From Streptomyces avermitilis MA-4680 = NBRC 14893 (lineage in GTDB: Bacteria; Actinomycetota; Actinomycetes; Streptomycetales; Streptomycetaceae), in contig NC_003155.5 of NCBI RefSeq assembly GCF_000009765.2, positions 1,364,001-1,428,000 of the forward strand: DNA of 64,000 bases, in the 5' to 3' direction. A program made the translations under genes and the position numbers. The notes under the pieces were generated by a model that had not been told where the DNA came from, did no database searches, and saw only the letters and a list, made by a program, of their open reading frames with translations. Every line of letters begins with the position of its first letter. Within the stretch, counting starts at the first letter, position 1. Below, one piece after another: positions 24,246-32,192 of this stretch.

Positions 24246-26171
24246 ATGCACAACTTCGGGCTCCCTCCGTCGGCCACGCCGGTCATGACGGGAGGGCTCG
24301 CCGACAGCGTCTTCGAGACGGCGCTCGGCAATCCCGGACTGCCGCAGATCGCCCGGCGCTCCCACGACTCCCCGGGCACCTGGACCCAGGTGAGCGCGGC
24401 CCAGTTGCGCGACGAGGTCGTCGACCTGGCCAGGGGACTCATCGCGTCCGGGATCCGCCCGGGCAACCGAGTGGCCATCATGTCGCGCACCCGTTACGAG
24501 TGGACCGTGCTCAGCTGCGCGCTGTGGTCACTGGGCGCCGAGATCGTGCCCCTCTATCCGAACTCGTCGCACGAACAGGTCGCCTGGATCCTCAAGGACG
24601 CCGACTGCGTCGGGGTGCTCGTCGAGGACGAACAGGGCGTCATGACGGTCGGGTCGGTGTGCGCGGGGCTGCCCCGGCTGCGACACGTCTGGCAGCTGGA
24701 CTCCGGCTCCCTGGACGAACTGGTCGAGCGGGGCCGGCCGGTGCCGGCCGCGACGGTCGACTCGCTGCGCCGGATCGTGCTGCCCGACTCCACCGCCGTC
24801 ATCGCCTACACCTCCGGTACGAGCGGACACCCCAGGGGGTGCGCGCTGAGCCATCGCAGTCTGGCCAGCACCTGCGACACGCTGCTGGACGGATGGCGGC
24901 ACACCGCGGCCTCGCCCGGCGAGCAGCCGGCCGTCCTCGCCTTCCTCCCCTTCTCCCATGTGTACGGCCTCATGGTCCAGGGCCTGTGCCTGCGGGGCGG
25001 CCTGCTGATGGGGCACGAGCCCGATCTGCGCGCGGAGTCCCTGGCCGCCGCGTTCCGGTCCTTCCGCCCCACCTATCTGTACGCCGTGCCCTCCGTCTTC
25101 GAGAAGATCTACAAGAGCTTCCTCACGGCGGCCGAGCGCACGGGCCGGGGCACGTTGTTCGAGCGGGCCGCGCGGACGGCCCAGGACTACGCCGAAGCCG
25201 CCGAACAGCAGCGGCTGGGGACGGGGCCGGGGCCGGGCTTCGACCTGAAGCTCCAACACGCCTTGTACGAAAGGGCTGTGTACCGCAAACTCCGCGACTC
25301 GCTGGGCGGCAGGATCTGCGGAGCCGTCTCGGGCGGCTCACCCCTCAACCGCGAACTCACCCTCTTCTACGCGGGAATCGGGATCATGGTCCACGACGGC
25401 TACGGCCTGACCGAGACCAGCGGGGGCATCACCGCCCAGCCCGTGGGCCGGGAGAAGTTCGGAACCGTGGGGCGGCCTCTGCCCGGCACGGACATCCAGG
25501 TCGCCGAGGACGGCGAGATCCTGGTCCGCGGGCCATCGGTGTTCCAGGGCTACGTCAACGACATCCCGGGCACCCGGGCGTCCCTGCGCGACGGCTGGCT
25601 CGCGACCGGCGACCTCGGCCGCCTCGACTCCGAGGGCTATCTGTCGATCACGGGCCGTAAGAAGGACACCATCGTCACGAGCAGCGGCAAGAGCGTCGCG
25701 CCGTCGGTCCTCGAAGAGCGACTTCGGGTGCATCCGCTGATCCACCAGGCCGTGATCGTCGGCGAGAACCGGCCCTGTGTGGGCGCCTTGATCACCCTGG
25801 ACCCCGACTATCTGCCGCACTGGCGCACGATGGTGGCCGCCCAGGCCGACGCGCCGAGCCGGGAGGCACGCGAGCAGAACGCGGTGCTGCAGGAGGTCAC
25901 GCGGGCCGTCGCCGCGGCCAACAGCTTCGTCTCGCGCTCCGAATCCATCCGCGTCTTCCGCATCCTCCCGGAGCCCTTCGACCCAGCCAACGGATTGCTC
26001 ACGCCCTCCATGAAGCTGCGCAGGGACGTGATCGTGCGCCGGTACGCCACCGAGATCGACGCCATGTACCAGTCGTCGGCGCGGACGAGAGTGAAGTCCC
26101 TCTCGGACGAACCCGTGAGCTGGGAAGAGCACGAAGAGAACGAGGACGACGTGTTCCGGCGGGTCCGGTAG
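24246..26171 (+). CDS. long-chain acyl-CoA synthetase / AMP-forming ligase
   Basis: 641-residue adenylate-forming enzyme that would activate fatty acids with ATP and CoA. Motifs in order: AYTSGTSGHPRGC (ATP loop), FLPFSHVYG, YGLTETSGG, GWLATGDLG and GRKKDTIVTSSGKSVAP, the usual FAA1-type set. There is no signal peptide. The ATG at 24246 (MHNFGLPPS) fits family length. AAGGAG lies 18 bases upstream, so the true start may be a little earlier. The last ~35 residues are acidic. Monocistronic, ending at a bidirectional terminator. Substrate chain length is not evident. Confidence 0.88.
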   Translation: MHNFGLPPSATPVMTGGLADSVFETALGNPGLPQIARRSHDSPGTWTQVSAAQLRDEVVDLARGLIASGIRPGNRVAIMSRTRYEWTVLSCALWSLGAEIVPLYPNSSHEQVAWILKDADCVGVLVEDEQGVMTVGSVCAGLPRLRHVWQLDSGSLDELVERGRPVPAATVDSLRRIVLPDSTAVIAYTSGTSGHPRGCALSHRSLASTCDTLLDGWRHTAASPGEQPAVLAFLPFSHVYGLMVQGLCLRGGLLMGHEPDLRAESLAAAFRSFRPTYLYAVPSVFEKIYKSFLTAAERTGRGTLFERAARTAQDYAEAAEQQRLGTGPGPGFDLKLQHALYERAVYRKLRDSLGGRICGAVSGGSPLNRELTLFYAGIGIMVHDGYGLTETSGGITAQPVGREKFGTVGRPLPGTDIQVAEDGEILVRGPSVFQGYVNDIPGTRASLRDGWLATGDLGRLDSEGYLSITGRKKDTIVTSSGKSVAPSVLEERLRVHPLIHQAVIVGENRPCVGALITLDPDYLPHWRTMVAAQADAPSREAREQNAVLQEVTRAVAAANSFVSRSESIRVFRILPEPFDPANGLLTPSMKLRRDVIVRRYATEIDAMYQSSARTRVKSLSDEPVSWEEHEENEDDVFRRVR

Positions 26172-26187
26172 CGGCACGGCACGCATA

Positions 26188-26234
26188 CGTGGCCGCCGCC
26201 CCCCTCCTTCCCGGGTCGGGGAGCGGCGGCCACG
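26188..26234. terminator. bidirectional terminator
   Basis: Perfect 12-base arms (26188-26199 and 26223-26234) enclose a C-rich/G-rich loop that can pair further. It sits between the stop of the acyl-CoA synthetase gene and the convergent stop of the exported-protein gene. Confidence 0.8.
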
Positions 26235-26245
26235 GGCCGGGTCCG

Positions 26246-26920
26246 TCAGTGGCCGGGCCAGCCGTCCAGGTGGCGATGGACGGTGACGGTGGGCCGCTCG
26301 TCCCCCTTGGGCGCGCCCGCCACCGCGTCGTGCAGCACGGTGTTCACCTCGCCGGCCAGCGCGTCGGCCCGCGCCTTGACCTCGGTGGCCGGGAGCGTCG
26401 AACGGGTCAGGTCGTCCAGTCGCCGGTGGATGTCGGCGAGCTGTCGCTGGGCCTGCGCGTCCAGGCTGAAGGGGCGCGGGGTGGAGACGACGAACTGGTA
26501 GGCGCCGGCCAGGGTCTGGCAGCCGTCGCAGTGCTTGTTGACGGCGTCGCCCCGGTTGACCGCGTTGAGATGGGTCTGGTCGCCGGACATGGTGACGATC
26601 TGGAAGGACAGGGCCACCGAGCGGCAGCGGTCGTCGACCGAGCAGCCCACGCCGACGGCATTCGCCTGGTTGCGGACCGTGGCGGCGTTGACCGTGCCGA
26701 GCTGGCGCACGGTGAAGGAGTCCTTGGTCTGGCTGTGGTGGCGGAAGTCGGCGCGGCTGAACGTCTGGTCGGCGGCGACCGCGGAGTGCTGTGGCACCCC
26801 CGTGGCGGCCTGCGCGGGCACGGCGGTCGCCATCCCGGCGGCCCCCGCGGCGAACAGGCCCACGCGGACGGCGCGTTGACTGAAGACGGAGCTGGTACGA
26901 GGCTTTCGATGGTGGTTCAC
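26246..26920 (-). CDS. exported Cys-containing protein of the peptide/M50 unit
   Basis: 224 residues. The GTG at 26920 follows GGAGATCCAC. A classic signal peptide is present (basic start, GLFAAGAAGMATAVPAQA, cleavage near residue 38). The mature part has four Cys in two close pairs (GCSVDDRC and HCDGCQ) and a helical C-terminal region ending RHLDGWPGH. No recognised family. It is the last gene of the minus-strand unit, 180 bases below the in-frame tail of the M50 protease gene. A role outside the cell with the two small peptides is inference from position. Confidence 0.8.
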   Translation of the reverse strand: MNHHRKPRTSSVFSQRAVRVGLFAAGAAGMATAVPAQAATGVPQHSAVAADQTFSRADFRHHSQTKDSFTVRQLGTVNAATVRNQANAVGVGCSVDDRCRSVALSFQIVTMSGDQTHLNAVNRGDAVNKHCDGCQTLAGAYQFVVSTPRPFSLDAQAQRQLADIHRRLDDLTRSTLPATEVKARADALAGEVNTVLHDAVAGAPKGDERPTVTVHRHLDGWPGH

Positions 26921-27230
26921 GTGGATCTCCTGCTGGAGTGACTTCGGCGGACGGATCGCCGCCGAGCCCGGGGTGCACGGCACCCGCGAGTGGGCGGACG
27001 GGACCGGACGGCGCGCCCCGGAACGGGGGCCGGTCCACGGTGCCCGGGCCGGCCGCGCGCCGTTCGGCGCGGCGCCGCGCGTGCTCGGCCCGGGCCGGGA
27101 TCAGGAAATGGCCGGGCTGGGCGACTCGACCGGCGACGGACTGGAACTGACCGGGGCGGACGGACTGTCGGCCGGGGACGAGACGGGCGCCGACGGCGAG
27201 CCGGGATCGGCGGGCACGGTGGCCGGCGGC

Positions 27231-28991
27231 TCACCGCTCGCGGCCGGGCTGCCGGTCGGCTTCCCGACGGTCTCCTCGGACGCGGTCCCCGACGCGCTGG
27301 GCCGCGGGCTCCTGGAGTCCGACGGGCTCGCCGAGGCGGACGGGTCTGCCGAACCGCCCGGCGTGGCCGCGCCGGCCGGAGCCGTGGTGGACGCCGCGGA
27401 CGGGGGTGTTGTCGTCCGGGCCGGGTGTGGTCGCGTGCCGGGCCGGTGGTGCGGAGGTGGACACGCCGGGCTGGAGGATCGGCGCGATCGGGGGCCGCTT
27501 CGGCAGCGGTTCGGGAGTCATACCGGACACCCAGGCGTAGGCGAGCCCGGACAGGGCGGCCAGGCTCAGGGCGCACAGGGCGACGCGCAGCCGGGGCCGC
27601 CCGGCCGTGGACTTCACGGCGCCCCGCCACAGGCGTCCGCCGAGTTTCACGGACAGATAGACCACGCCGGCCATCGGGCACAGCAGCATCACGCAGCCGA
27701 CGACGCCGACCAGCCCGGCGGCGATCTCGCCGTGGGCGAAGGCGCCGCCGGTACCGAGCAGTTGCTCGGTCAGCGAGCGGGTCATCGTGGCAACGATCCG
27801 GGGCAGGTTCCACAGCGCGTAGCCGAGTTCGCCGAGCAGCAGCGGAACCATGGTCAGCACCCAGGTGGCGACGATGGTCCGGGCCGAACGCTTGAGTGCC
27901 GCGACCTCCTTGCGGGCCTTGCGGCCGGTCCTGCCGGGTACCAGGCTGAGGAGGATCGGCTTGATCTTCCCGTAGAGATCGGGGACTCCGGCGAGATCGC
28001 CGAGGATGTAGTAGCCGTCGAGCCGTACGGCAGGCATCAGCTGTTCGAGGATCTCGAAGTGCCCCAGGTACACGGCGGCCAGAAAGAAGGCCTGGCCGCT
28101 GAGGGCGTAGGCGCCGGCCATGGCCAGCATGAAGACGACGTTGAAGTAGACCCCGCCCAGGTCGGTGCGCAGTCGGCCGACCCGCCCGATCCGGTAGACG
28201 TCGGTGACGTCCGTGTACATGGAAGGCCAGATCAGGAAGAGGCCGCAGCCGATGCACCCGGGGCGGGCGCCGCCGTAGCGGCAGGCCGAGGCGTGACCGA
28301 ACTCGTGGAACACCAGGGAGGCCACGGTCAGCACGAAGACGACCAGCAGCAGGACCGGCTGGTCCAGCACCTCCAGCACGGGCGTGATCGCGCCGAAGAA
28401 CGCGAACAGCCAGACGTCCAGGACGGCGATCCCCGCCAGGACGGCCAGAACGACCACCGGGCGGTGCAGCCACGCCAGGGCGCCGGCGATCGTGGCCACC
28501 CGGCGTTCGTTGAAGATGACCCGGTGGCCCTTGAGCGCCAGCAGCAGGTCGGACCGGGGCGCGGATATGTCTTCCTCCTCCCGCCCCTCGGGGACCGTCA
28601 CGCCCAGCGGGTCCAGCTTCTGCTCGATCAGATAGCGGACGTTGTCCGCACTGACCTCACGCCCGAAACGGCCGCTCACCCGGTGGGCGATCGTCTCGAT
28701 GTCGCGGCTGCCGTCGACCGACGACGCGACCAGATGCAGCAGCCGCGACAGCTGCACCACCTGCCCGTCCCCCCGGCGGGCGATGTACTTGGGCTCGGTG
28801 AAGCCCGATCCCTGGTACTCGCCGTGCAGCTTGAGGCCCGCGCTCAGCCGCGGCACCACCGGCCTCTCCAGGCCGGCCACGGGCAGGCCGCCCGTCGCGA
28901 CCTGCTCGTACGTCACCGCCATGCCCCCCGGCCCCGGAACCGGCGTCCCGGTGTCGTACGGCGATGCGGTCTTGTCCCCCAGCAGCGTCAT
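27231..28991 (-). CDS. M50 intramembrane metalloprotease with PqqD-like N-domain (frame broken near the C-terminus)
   Basis: 586 residues as read. ATG 28991 follows GGGAGGGAAGCGCAC. Residues ~83-130 (LLHLVASSVDGSRDIETIA...) resemble PqqD-type winged-helix domains, which bind leader peptides in RiPP systems. Several membrane helices follow, with the zinc motif H229-E-F-G-H233 inside one and a third-ligand motif LDGYY at D325, as in site-2-type peptidases such as YydH. A short Cys motif CIGCG follows HEFGH. The last ~58 residues as read are Arg/Gly-rich and unlike a protein tail. Dropping one base from the C5 run at 27402-27406 opens a Pro/Ser/Ala-rich tail to 27101 (629 residues). The likely substrates are the two peptides encoded just upstream. 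Confidence 0.85.
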   Translation of the reverse strand: MTLLGDKTASPYDTGTPVPGPGGMAVTYEQVATGGLPVAGLERPVVPRLSAGLKLHGEYQGSGFTEPKYIARRGDGQVVQLSRLLHLVASSVDGSRDIETIAHRVSGRFGREVSADNVRYLIEQKLDPLGVTVPEGREEEDISAPRSDLLLALKGHRVIFNERRVATIAGALAWLHRPVVVLAVLAGIAVLDVWLFAFFGAITPVLEVLDQPVLLLVVFVLTVASLVFHEFGHASACRYGGARPGCIGCGLFLIWPSMYTDVTDVYRIGRVGRLRTDLGGVYFNVVFMLAMAGAYALSGQAFFLAAVYLGHFEILEQLMPAVRLDGYYILGDLAGVPDLYGKIKPILLSLVPGRTGRKARKEVAALKRSARTIVATWVLTMVPLLLGELGYALWNLPRIVATMTRSLTEQLLGTGGAFAHGEIAAGLVGVVGCVMLLCPMAGVVYLSVKLGGRLWRGAVKSTAGRPRLRVALCALSLAALSGLAYAWVSGMTPEPLPKRPPIAPILQPGVSTSAPPARHATTPGPDDNTPVRGVHHGSGRRGHAGRFGRPVRLGEPVGLQEPAAQRVGDRVRGDRREADRQPGRER

Positions 28992-29012
28992 GTGCGCTTC
29001 CCTCCCCCCGAT

Positions 29013-29047
29013 GCGGACCGCGCCTGCCCTTGCCCCGCGCGGTCCGC
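29013..29047 (-). terminator. hairpin between the second peptide gene and the protease gene
   Basis: Perfect 11-base arms GCGGACCGCGC and GCGCGGTCCGC around 13 bases, in the 81-base gap after the peptide stop. It probably works as a partial terminator or 3' stabiliser, so that peptide mRNA exceeds protease mRNA. Confidence 0.6.
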
Positions 29048-29072
29048 CGAACGTGCCCTCGTCGTACGGGAG

Positions 29073-29291
29073 TTACTGAGTGATGTTGATCGACTGGGCG
29101 GCCTGCGACTGAGCCACCGACCACGACGAGTGGTCATTGAGCGCGGCCGACTCGTTGTGCGCGGAGACGTTGGCGACGTGCTTGGTGACGTTCACCGTCT
29201 TGCCGAAGCTGAACTTCAGCCGTCCCAGGGCCTCACGGCCCGGCAGCAGCTCCGCGGACTCGGCTTCCAGCTCACTGGCGTCCATGCTCAT
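29073..29291 (-). CDS. small putative precursor peptide, copy B (72 aa)
   Basis: 72 residues. The ATG at 29291 follows AAAGGACACGCC. It begins MSMDASELEAESAELLPGRE (acidic), then LGRLKFSFGKTVNVTKHVAN, then an Asn/His/Ser-rich part ending AAQSINITQ. From ELEAES onward it differs from copy A at only about five positions. No Cys, no signal peptide, no membrane segment. An acidic front, an LPGREALGRLKFSFG middle and a small polar tail resemble a leader-plus-core layout. The M50 protease with a PqqD-like domain next door fits that, but no modifying enzyme is present, so maturation may be cleavage only. Confidence 0.75.
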   Translation of the reverse strand: MSMDASELEAESAELLPGREALGRLKFSFGKTVNVTKHVANVSAHNESAALNDHSSWSVAQSQAAQSINITQ

Positions 29292-29490
29292 GGCGTGTCC
29301 TTTCACATTGACCATCGTTGACAGAGGCGGTCGGGCGCGCGGGTGGCGGGCCCGACAGCTGATTGCGGTAGAGGCAGCCGGGAGAGTGACACATCGTCAG
29401 ACCGATGCGAGCGAACTCGGGACTGCCCGGGAGGTGGGGCACCACCGCGGCGGGGCGGAGGTGTGGTGATGCGTCGCCGCGGTGGTGCCG

Positions 29491-29530
29491 GGTGCCGTAC
29501 GATCCCAGGACCCTGGAGCCGTACGGCACC
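29491..29530 (-). terminator. hairpin after the first peptide gene
   Basis: Perfect 10-base arms GGTGCCGTAC and GTACGGCACC around 20 bases that can themselves fold (CCAGG/CCTGG). It begins three bases after the stop of copy A, inside the 242-base gap to copy B. It is likely a terminator or attenuator with read-through. Confidence 0.6.
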
Positions 29531-29533
29531 GGA

Positions 29534-29749
29534 TCAGTGGGCGATGTTGATGGACTGGGCGGCGCCCGAGTCCGCCACCGACCACGACGAGTGGTTGTTG
29601 AGCGCGGCCGACTCGTTGTGCGCGGAGACGTTGGCGACGTGCTTGGTGACGTTCACCGTCTTGCCGAAGCTGAACTTCAGCCGGCCGAGCGCCTCACGGC
29701 CCGGCAGCAGCTCCGCGGACTCGGCTTCCAGCTCACGAGGATCCATCAT
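29534..29749 (-). CDS. small putative precursor peptide, copy A (71 aa)
   Basis: 71 residues. The ATG at 29749 follows GAGGGGG; a second ATG is the next codon. It is nearly identical to copy B from ELEAES to the end, with differences N/D after AALN, D/Q, G/Q, and the last two residues AH against TQ. The conserved block KTVNVTKHVANVSAHNESAA suggests beta-strand alternation. First gene of the unit, directly behind a promoter whose -10 overlaps an inverted repeat. It shares no motif with lanthipeptide, lasso or thiopeptide precursors that I recognise. Confidence 0.75.
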   Translation of the reverse strand: MMDPRELEAESAELLPGREALGRLKFSFGKTVNVTKHVANVSAHNESAALNNHSSWSVADSGAAQSINIAH

Positions 29750-29835
29750 GATCAATTCCCCCTCAGGAATCGAGAAGTGTTCCCGTCGGACACGGTCAGG
29801 TCCCCCCGGATCATGTCCAACTCCGTCGGACGTGC

Positions 29836-29854
29836 TGTCCAACGAGATTGGACA
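29836..29854. promoter_or_regulatory. operator-like inverted repeat over the peptide promoter
   Basis: TGTCCAA-CGAGA-TTGGACA, perfect seven-base arms. A third half-site TGTCCAA lies at 29814-29820, exactly 22 bases (two helical turns) from the left arm. The repeat covers the predicted -10 of the peptide promoter, and the divergent HTH gene starts 127 bases away. Confidence 0.6.
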
Positions 29855-29881
29855 CTAGGGGCCGGGTCAGCCGTGACGCAA
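29852..29881 (-). promoter_or_regulatory. predicted promoter of the peptide/M50 unit
   Basis: On the minus strand TTGCGT (29881-29876), 18 bases, TAGTGT (29857-29852), a housekeeping-type pattern. The predicted leader is about 97 bases. A TAGAAT at 29925-29930 on the plus strand could be the -10 for the divergent regulator. Confidence 0.4.
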
Positions 29882-29980
29882 GCGGTTCGGGGCAACTCCT
29901 TCCGAGAGTCACCCGACACGCCCCTAGAATGATCCGACGCGGAAGAGTTCCGCCCGGCGGCGAGCAGGAAGTGACCATCG

Positions 29981-30376
29981 GTGGCCAACGCACTGCAGCA
30001 GATCATCCGTGACAGGCTGGACAGCGAGCGCTGGTCCTACGGCGAGGTCGCCCGCCGCGGCAACATCCCGCGTTCCACCGTCCATCACCTGGCCACCACC
30101 GACCACATGGCGCGGATGCCCCAGCCGGCCACCCTCGAAGGCCTCGCGCTGGGCCTCGGGCTGCCCCTGGGGGCCATCCGCCAGGCCGCCGCGGAGGCCT
30201 GTGGCATCCACCTCTACGCCGCCGGAGCCGAGCCCCCGAGAGCGGCCGGCGGCACCTCCGCCGACCCTGACGTGGAGGTGCTCATCGCCAGCCTCCAGCG
30301 GCTCTCGTCCGACGACCGCCGCCATGTCGCCGCCCTCGTCGAGTCACTGCTCAACCGCGCCCCCGGCACGTCCTGA
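29981..30376 (+). CDS. HTH (XRE-like) transcriptional regulator
   Basis: 131 residues. The GTG at 29981 follows AGGAAGTGACCATCG. The N-terminal helix-turn-helix WSYGEVARRGNIPRSTVHHL (about residues 18-37) is of the XRE/Cro type, followed by LEGLALGLGLPLGAIRQAAAEA. The C-terminal ~50 residues are helical (LIASLQRLSSDDRRHVAALVESLL), as in DNA-binding proteins that dimerise there. It is divergent from the peptide genes, with the operator-like repeat between. It is the obvious candidate regulator of that unit and of itself. Confidence 0.82.
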   Translation: MANALQQIIRDRLDSERWSYGEVARRGNIPRSTVHHLATTDHMARMPQPATLEGLALGLGLPLGAIRQAAAEACGIHLYAAGAEPPRAAGGTSADPDVEVLIASLQRLSSDDRRHVAALVESLLNRAPGTS

Positions 30377-30581
30377 CACCCGCACCCGTCCGCACACGAC
30401 GCCCCGCCGTGCCCCGAGCCCCGCAGCCGCGGGCGGAAGGTGTCGCGGGCGCGCGCCCCCGGCGGACCAGCACGGCAGCACCCGGACTCACCGCCTCCCC
30501 TCCTACCACTCCCCCAAAAAGAAGTCACTCCCGCCCATACAGGCATGATCCGCAGCTAGTCTCTCCTCCTGCCTGGGGCCC

Positions 30582-30878
30582 GTGAGCCGCACGCCCCGGG
30601 TCATCTGGGGGGAACAATTGCTCTTCGTACACGGCGGCCCCACCACCGCCATCGTCAAAGGACCGACGGGAGAGTCCGTCGTCCTGCTCTCCGGCGAGTT
30701 GCCCGCAAATCTCACGGACGCGTCCATAGGCGAACTGCTCGACCTCGCCGCGGCCGTGCTCACCGAGGGAGAACTCGCCCTCTTCGAACAGTGCCTGACC
30801 ACGCTCCGCCGCGGCGAGGGCCCCACTCCCCAGCGCATCGAGGTCAACGGCGCCGTCATGACGGTCTACCGGGACTGA
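30582..30878 (+). CDS. hypothetical protein (98 aa)
   Basis: Unrecognised small soluble protein containing LFVHGGPTTAIVKGPTGESVVLLSGELP and ending INGAVMTVYRD-like (VNGAVMTVYRD). The longest start is GTG 30582. A TTG at 30618 has GGGGGG five bases upstream, and its product begins LLFVHGG, so the shorter 86-residue form is quite possible. It lies 205 bases downstream of the HTH gene on the same strand. No membrane segment. Function unknown. Confidence 0.6.
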   Translation: MSRTPRVIWGEQLLFVHGGPTTAIVKGPTGESVVLLSGELPANLTDASIGELLDLAAAVLTEGELALFEQCLTTLRRGEGPTPQRIEVNGAVMTVYRD

Positions 30879-31085
30879 CACCCGTCGCATCCGACGAGAC
30901 GTGCCGCCTTGCGTCGTACACAAGTCCAGCGGTCGACACGCTGGTCAGAACCCCCTGCGCAGGTGCACGATCATCATCGACCCACCTGCTCGCCAGGCGT
31001 GTCGCTCCCGCTTGCCCTCCGGAAGAAAGTCGGCGATGGCAACGACCGCGACCCCACGCACGCCCGCTACCGACCGGACCGCCCC

Positions 31086-31184
31086 ATGACTGCGGCCCGC
31101 GTCCCCGGCCTGATCCTGCCGCTCGCTTTTCTCTGCGTGCTCGTGATCGGAGTCTTCTGGTACTGGCGACATCGCGGAGACTGA
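31086..31184 (+). CDS. possible 32-aa single-pass membrane peptide
   Basis: MTAARVPGLILPLAFLCVLV is followed by IGVFWYWRHRGD, one clear hydrophobic segment with a basic end. No ribosome-binding site is evident. It lies in a 323-base gap (30879-31201) in which I see nothing else. Included as a possibility only. Confidence 0.25.
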   Translation: MTAARVPGLILPLAFLCVLVIGVFWYWRHRGD

Positions 31185-31201
31185 CGGCTGCGGCGCGATG
31201 T

Positions 31202-32032
31202 TCAGCAGTAGGGCGGTTGATTGCCCAGCGACGCCGCCACCCGCATCCATACGCCGAAGAGCCGGTACAGCGCGGGGAGTTCGCCGTGTGCCTCCGCTGT
31301 TCGGCTGTCCGGGGTGGTGACTCCTGGGATGCCCAGCAGGGTGGAGGCGACGGATGCCGACTGCCAACGGACGGTGAGGGTACGCGGGTTCGCGGGCACC
31401 AAGGGTGCTTCCGGTACCGCGGAGAGAGCGGCGGTGACCGCTTCCTCGATGGCCTGGCGCGCCTCCGCGGCCGGGCGGAGTTCCGCGGCGAAGCGATCAT
31501 GTGCGTACTTCACGGGGACGGTGGTGATCGAGTCGTCCCACGCGGTGGCCTCCGCGCAGGCGGCGTCGTCTCCGGTGAGTGCCACCAGCGGCACGCCGAG
31601 CGTCGCCGCGGTGGCCTGGGCGAGCCCGATCTCGCCCACGGGCCGGCCGTCCAGCCACATGTCCTCGATCTCGTGCCCCATGAAGCTGTGGCTCAGCACG
31701 CCGAGCGCACCGGCCCGCGCGTGGTAGCCGACACAGATCATGGCGTCGTGTTCGCGGGTGAGGCCTTCGAGCATGCCCATCTGCTTGGGCCTGCCGCGGA
31801 TGAGGCGGGCCGCCGGGTGCAGGGCCTCGGGCAGCAGATTGCGCATGGGGCCGTGCGCGTCATTGACGACGATGTCGGTGGCACCGGCCGCGACCGCGCC
31901 ACGGACGGCGGCGTTGACGTCCTCGGCCATCATCGAGCGCCCCCGCTCGTAGTCCCGCCCGCCGGGCTGGACGTCGTCGGCGCCGACGAGTCCGGTGATG
32001 CCTTCCATGTCCGCACTGATGTGGATCCGCAC
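31202..32032 (-). CDS. M55 family D-aminopeptidase (DppA-like)
   Basis: 276 residues. DppA-type enzymes are decameric zinc peptidases that release D-amino acids from short peptides. Seen: the N-terminal MRIHISADMEGITG with the metal-binding Asp-Glu, VVNDAHGPMRN, YHARAG and an SHSFMGHEIEDMWL block with His ligands. The GTG start at 32032 has GAGGAG eight bases upstream. No signal peptide, so cytoplasmic. Monocistronic and divergent from the dioxygenase gene. No oligopeptide transporter genes adjoin, unlike the Bacillus dpp operon. Confidence 0.9.
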   Translation of the reverse strand: MRIHISADMEGITGLVGADDVQPGGRDYERGRSMMAEDVNAAVRGAVAAGATDIVVNDAHGPMRNLLPEALHPAARLIRGRPKQMGMLEGLTREHDAMICVGYHARAGALGVLSHSFMGHEIEDMWLDGRPVGEIGLAQATAATLGVPLVALTGDDAACAEATAWDDSITTVPVKYAHDRFAAELRPAAEARQAIEEAVTAALSAVPEAPLVPANPRTLTVRWQSASVASTLLGIPGVTTPDSRTAEAHGELPALYRLFGVWMRVAASLGNQPPYC

Positions 32033-32192
32033 GTCGCGCGCTCCTCAAGGTTGATCATTCGGAGACGCCGGGCGCCCGGCGTGCGGTTCCCTCGGGCGAA
32101 CGCCGGCCGCGATCAGCGCGTGGGCTGTCGTACGGAGGGCACAGCGGCGATGATGACCCCGGGGAGTCCGGACGTACGACAACGGAGACCGC

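Noticed and set aside
26921..28473. A 518-residue minus-strand frame overlapping the M50 gene
   Set aside because: Arg/Pro/Ala-rich shadow of the M50 coding frame in another phase.
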